Shown here: piece after piece, positions 40,923 to 44,069 of the stretch | Layout of the letters: every line of letters starts with the position of its first letter | How positions within the stretch are numbered: position 1 is the first letter of the stretch | Assembly (NCBI GenBank): GCA_029245725.1 | Contig: JAQWOT010000165.1 | Coordinates: forward strand, 1 to 44,069 | Length of the DNA: 44,069 nt | Source: SAR324 cluster bacterium | GTDB lineage: Bacteria > SAR324 > NAC60-12 | Direction: 5' to 3' | Made by a program: the position numbers and the translations under genes | The notes under the pieces: model-generated | Seen by the model: the letters and a program-made list of their open reading frames with translations, nothing else | Told to the model about the DNA's origin: nothing | The model's database searches: none

Positions 40923-41753
40923 ATGAAGTTAAATTTTTCGATTTTTTCGCTTCTACGACTCTTCGTGATCATAATGATCTTGTTTATATTGCTGGCGCCT
41001 TTCTTATGGATTTTATTGGCTTCATTCCGTCCAAACATGGAGCTTGTTCGGAATCAGTCTTTAATACCCAATTCATTGACAATTGAAAACTATGTTTCCT
41101 TGTTTTCGAAATCTGGATATTGGCAATGGATTATCAACAGTCTCATTGTGGCTATTTATACAGTTTTGATATCAATTCCTTTAATTGTTGCAGGTGCCTA
41201 TAGTGTTTATCGAACCTATTTCTGGGGTCGAAATGCTTTAAGTCTCTTTCTGTTGAGTGTGTACATCTTTCCGACAGCGCTATTAGTCGTTCCAATCTTT
41301 CGGATCTTCAATGACTTGAAACTGGTTGACAGCCACTTGGGCTGTGCACTTATGAATACCGCTTTTGCCGTACCTTTTGGTATTTGGTTGTTGCAGGCAT
41401 TTCTCAAAAGTTTACCCCCAGAATTAGAAGAAGCAGCGGCAGTAGATGGTATAGGTCGAATGCGAACATTAATTCAGATAATCATTCCACAGGTTGCTCC
41501 TGGCATTATCGCGATTGCAATGTTTGCATTCATTGTTTCCTGGACAGAATACTTGTTTGCGATGACGCTTTTGCTCAGTAATGATTTGCACACGCTTCCA
41601 ATTGGGTTAACTGGAATAGTTTTTGGTCAGTATAGAGTCAATTGGGGATTTGCTGCAGCTGGAGCCGTAGGTTCAGCTATTCCGGTCTTTTTGTTGTTTT
41701 TAATTGTTGGGCGATGGTTTATCCGCGGGATCTCTGCGGGAGCAATCAAGTAA
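40923..41753 (+). CDS. Sugar ABC transporter permease, MalG type
   Basis: A 276-residue inner-membrane protein with six helices. Typical blocks: LLAPFLWILLASFRPNMEL, SLIVAIYTVLISIPLIVAGA, and the EAA loop ELEEAAAVDGIGRMRTLIQI with the following IIPQVAPGI. It pairs with the MalF-type protein. The ATPase gene follows 11 bp later. Confidence 0.92.
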   Translation: MKLNFSIFSLLRLFVIIMILFILLAPFLWILLASFRPNMELVRNQSLIPNSLTIENYVSLFSKSGYWQWIINSLIVAIYTVLISIPLIVAGAYSVYRTYFWGRNALSLFLLSVYIFPTALLVVPIFRIFNDLKLVDSHLGCALMNTAFAVPFGIWLLQAFLKSLPPELEEAAAVDGIGRMRTLIQIIIPQVAPGIIAIAMFAFIVSWTEYLFAMTLLLSNDLHTLPIGLTGIVFGQYRVNWGFAAAGAVGSAIPVFLLFLIVGRWFIRGISAGAIK

Positions 41754-41764
41754 ACTGGTGAACT

Positions 41765-42847
41765 ATGGCTTCAGTTGCTCTGAAAAATCTTTATAAAAAT
41801 TTCGGTCAAACAACCGTAGTTAGAGATGTAAATGTAGAGATTGATGATGGAGAATTTCTAGTTTTCGTAGGGCCCTCTGGTTGTGGAAAAACAACGACAC
41901 TTCGCATGGTTGTAGGATTAGAATCTCTAAGCCAAGGCGAGATACATATTGGAAACTGCCTTGTTAATGATCTACCTCCAGGTGATCGGGATGTTGCCAT
42001 GGTTTTTCAAAATTATGCTCTCTATTCCCACATGACCGTGAGCAGAAATTTAGGATTTGCATTGAAGGCTAGAGGAATAGCTGACCAAGAAATTGCTAAA
42101 AGGGTTCAGCGAGTTGCTAAAATGCTGGATTTGGAGGGATTGCTTGAACGAAAACCAAAGCAGTTATCCGGGGGACAACGCCAGCGAGTTGCCTTAGGGA
42201 GAGCAGTCGTGCGGAATCCCCAAGTTTTTTTAATGGATGAACCGTTATCCAATCTCGATGCTTTATTGCGACTAAAGACTAGAAAAGAATTGATCGAGCT
42301 TACAACAGAATTAAATAGTACTGTAATCTATGTCACTCATGATCAGGTTGAGGCTATGACCATGGGGCATCGATTAGCTGTGATGAACAAAGGAGAAGTT
42401 GTTCAATTGGACCCACCAGAAAAGGTTTTTAATGAACCATCCAACCGTTTTGTTGCAGAATTTATTGGAAGCCCCCCGATGAATTTTCTGGATGTTAAGG
42501 TGGTAGAAGAAAACTTCCAAAAAATCTTGAAAAGTGATGCCTTTGATCTAGTTTTACCGAAGTACTGGGATTCAATCTCCGAGTCCGAAGCCATCTTGGG
42601 TTTTCGTCCTCACGACGCACAACTGGTTTCGGAGGGAGGAGTTGCTGGTAGGGTAACGGTGGTTGAAACGTTAGGAGCTGAGAAATTAGTCTATCTCAAG
42701 ATCGGTAAAAATAGTTTATCAATTCTGGTTCCTGCTTCTGAAAAAATACGCTCTGGGGATCATTTACGGTTTGATCTCAATAAAAATGCGCTTCATTTAT
42801 TTAATCGTGTAGATGAGAAGAGAATTATGCTTTTCAAGCAAAGCTAA
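41765..42847 (+). CDS. Sugar ABC transporter ATP-binding protein, MalK/UgpC type
   Basis: A 360-residue ATPase. Motifs: Walker A GPSGCGKTT, Q-loop VFQNYALYSHMTV, signature LSGGQRQRVALGRAV, Walker B VFLMDEPLSNLD, H-loop VTHDQVEAMT. A C-terminal OB/TOBE domain (about 235-360) includes GFRPHDAQLV. It drives import with the MalF/MalG-type permeases. Its stop TAA is directly followed by the ATG of the next gene (no spacer), so translation is probably coupled. Confidence 0.93.
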   Translation: MASVALKNLYKNFGQTTVVRDVNVEIDDGEFLVFVGPSGCGKTTTLRMVVGLESLSQGEIHIGNCLVNDLPPGDRDVAMVFQNYALYSHMTVSRNLGFALKARGIADQEIAKRVQRVAKMLDLEGLLERKPKQLSGGQRQRVALGRAVVRNPQVFLMDEPLSNLDALLRLKTRKELIELTTELNSTVIYVTHDQVEAMTMGHRLAVMNKGEVVQLDPPEKVFNEPSNRFVAEFIGSPPMNFLDVKVVEENFQKILKSDAFDLVLPKYWDSISESEAILGFRPHDAQLVSEGGVAGRVTVVETLGAEKLVYLKIGKNSLSILVPASEKIRSGDHLRFDLNKNALHLFNRVDEKRIMLFKQS

Positions 42848-43903
42848 ATGCTTTCACCCTCAAAAAGAATTTCTTTCGCATTGATTGGCTTTGGTCGTTT
42901 CGGCAAGCACCATGCGAACATCCTGAAGCACCATCCCAATGTGATAGTAGACTCGATTTGTGAAATCGATCCGGTCGCTGTCCAGCAAGCCAGTAAGGAA
43001 TTCCCAGATGCAAAGATCTACACAGAACCCTTCAACATGTTTCAGGAGATTGATGTTGATGCCGTAACGGTAGTTTCTCCTGAAGACACACATGCTGAAA
43101 TTGTTCAGGCAGCTTTAGAAAGTGGATCGCATGTCTTTTGTGAGAAACCATTGGCAACTAAACTCTCTGAGGCCAGGAAATTGGCAAAGATATCTCTGGA
43201 GAGAGAACTAAAGCTGAGAGTGGGCTACATCCTCAGATATGAACCTCGACACCGAGTGCTTAAACAACAAATAGAAGCTGGAAAGTTAGGAGAAATTGGG
43301 AAAATTAGGGCAAAAAGAGATATTTCCCGTTCATGGTTTGAAGCCTATGGATATCGAGTTCACTCTGCTTACGAGACTTTGATACATGATGTGGATCTAG
43401 TTCTTTGGTTCAGTCAGCAGCGATGCAAATCAGTCAGTGCCTGGGGTGGTTATCTATTAGGCTACAATGTACCAGAAACTCTGGTTATGGTGCTTGAGAT
43501 GGAATCAGGAACCATTTGTATTCTTGAGTCTTCATGGTTAGTACCCAGCGGTGCTCCAGCCAATATTATTGGGTGGGATGATGCAAGCGATGTAGGAAAA
43601 GGCGTTGTCGAAGCTTCCTTGGAGGTGATTGGTACAAAAGGGTCCAGTTATTTGAAGACCTATGAGCCATCCTTGACAATCAATGATGATACTGGGAGCT
43701 ATTGTCCAGATTTAGCTTTTTGGCCCCAAATTGAGGGTCGAACGGTTGGGGCATTACGTGAAGAAATTTGGGATTTCATTGAGGAATTACTTGGTGAAAA
43801 TCATGCGAAGGTGGATTCTTTGGAAGATGCCGTTTACGTTCAGGAAATTTGTGAGGCAGCTATTGAATCAGAAAAATCTGGGAAGAAAATCTTTATCAGT
43901 TAA
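42848..43903 (+). CDS. Gfo/Idh/MocA-family oxidoreductase
   Basis: A 351-residue NAD(P)-dependent dehydrogenase of the inositol-dehydrogenase type. N-terminal Rossmann motif GFGRFGKHHANIL (residues 14-26) and the active-site lysine in CEKPLATKL. The C-terminal alpha/beta substrate domain (about 125-340) contains ETLIHDVDLVLWF, where the Asp and His lie at the usual catalytic positions. It oxidises or reduces a sugar, sugar acid or inositol, presumably the substrate of the ABC importer encoded just before. The gene begins immediately after the ATPase stop and its own stop is followed at once by the next ATG. Confidence 0.9.
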   Translation: MLSPSKRISFALIGFGRFGKHHANILKHHPNVIVDSICEIDPVAVQQASKEFPDAKIYTEPFNMFQEIDVDAVTVVSPEDTHAEIVQAALESGSHVFCEKPLATKLSEARKLAKISLERELKLRVGYILRYEPRHRVLKQQIEAGKLGEIGKIRAKRDISRSWFEAYGYRVHSAYETLIHDVDLVLWFSQQRCKSVSAWGGYLLGYNVPETLVMVLEMESGTICILESSWLVPSGAPANIIGWDDASDVGKGVVEASLEVIGTKGSSYLKTYEPSLTINDDTGSYCPDLAFWPQIEGRTVGALREEIWDFIEELLGENHAKVDSLEDAVYVQEICEAAIESEKSGKKIFIS

Positions 43904-44069
43904 ATGTCTAAAATTTTTCAACAAGTCGCGCTAGTCACAGGGGCTGCCAGAGGGATAGGTGAAGCAACTGTTGAGAGGTTTATCAAAGAGGGAATAAACG
44001 TAGTTGCAACCGATATTTTGCCGGAAATTAAACATTTAAATCAAACCAATGTCATTTCCCTTATGCATG
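43904..44069 (+). CDS. SDR-family oxidoreductase, 3' end outside the window
   Basis: ATG 43904 directly follows the preceding stop, and the frame is open to the window end (55 codons). The N-terminal nucleotide-binding motif is VALVTGAARGIGEATVERF. This is the TGxxxGIG signature of classical short-chain dehydrogenases. It continues the sugar-type ABC operon and would be a second oxidation step with the Gfo/Idh/MocA enzyme. Catalytic residues lie beyond the window. Confidence 0.85.
   Translation, partial: MSKIFQQVALVTGAARGIGEATVERFIKEGINVVATDILPEIKHLNQTNVISLMH

Noticed and set aside
1-44069. tRNA, rRNA, CRISPR or mobile-element content
   Set aside because: I found no tRNA-like T-loop in the gaps, no regularly spaced repeats, and no transposase, integrase or phage protein in any long frame.

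Overview
The window looks like chromosome from a free-living Gram-negative heterotroph. Base composition is moderate (mid-40s % GC by eye). The sequence holds export-signal-bearing binding proteins for three ABC importers, a PilZ protein, a DUF898/M48 membrane pair, and many amidohydrolase, dioxygenase and sugar-derivative enzymes. A marine proteobacterium-like scavenger (for example SAR324-like) would fit, but this is only an impression. I see no rRNA, tRNA, CRISPR array, insertion sequence or prophage gene.

Layout. 1-5.1 kb is a loose group: a PfkB kinase cut by the window edge, an SDR lacking the usual Tyr/Lys pair, a doubly broken carboxymuconolactone decarboxylase gene, a CnbZ-like deaminase candidate, an MFS transporter and a frameshifted GFA-family gene. 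5.1-7.0 kb holds two HTH/coiled-coil proteins, one ending in a membrane segment, plus a startless fragment of what looks like a third relative on the other strand. 7.0-8.6 kb has a nucleoside hydrolase converging on a DUF1028 gene.

8.6-17.2 kb is one compact operon. It encodes a peptide-type ABC importer (binding protein, permease, a permease-ATPase fusion, ATPase), an M42 peptidase resembling the family linked to the NAGGN osmolyte, an M20 carbamoylase-type amidohydrolase and a GntR/FadR regulator. Its promoter carries two near-identical 18-bp palindromes, 31 bp apart, covering the -10 and flanking the -35. DUF1028 is transcribed divergently from the same control region. I read this as a self-regulated uptake and breakdown pathway for a modified peptide or amide. 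It is the most interesting system here.

17.4-19.6 kb holds the DUF898/M48 pair. 19.7-28.8 kb (minus strand) is a second operon: a polyamine-type ABC importer (PotD, B, C, A order), an isochorismatase-family hydrolase, an intracellular GH63/GH37-like glycosidase, an IolD-type inosose-pathway hydrolase and a phytanoyl-CoA dioxygenase-like enzyme. 29.2-37.3 kb carries mostly single genes: PilZ, a molybdopterin oxidoreductase, a DUF4432 mutarotase-like protein, an EamA transporter, an AGE-family epimerase, a possible 50-residue protein and an amidase. 37.5-44.1 kb is a third catabolic block: a TIM-barrel amidohydrolase, a sugar-type ABC importer (binding protein, two permeases, ATPase), a Gfo/Idh/MocA dehydrogenase and an SDR cut by the window end.
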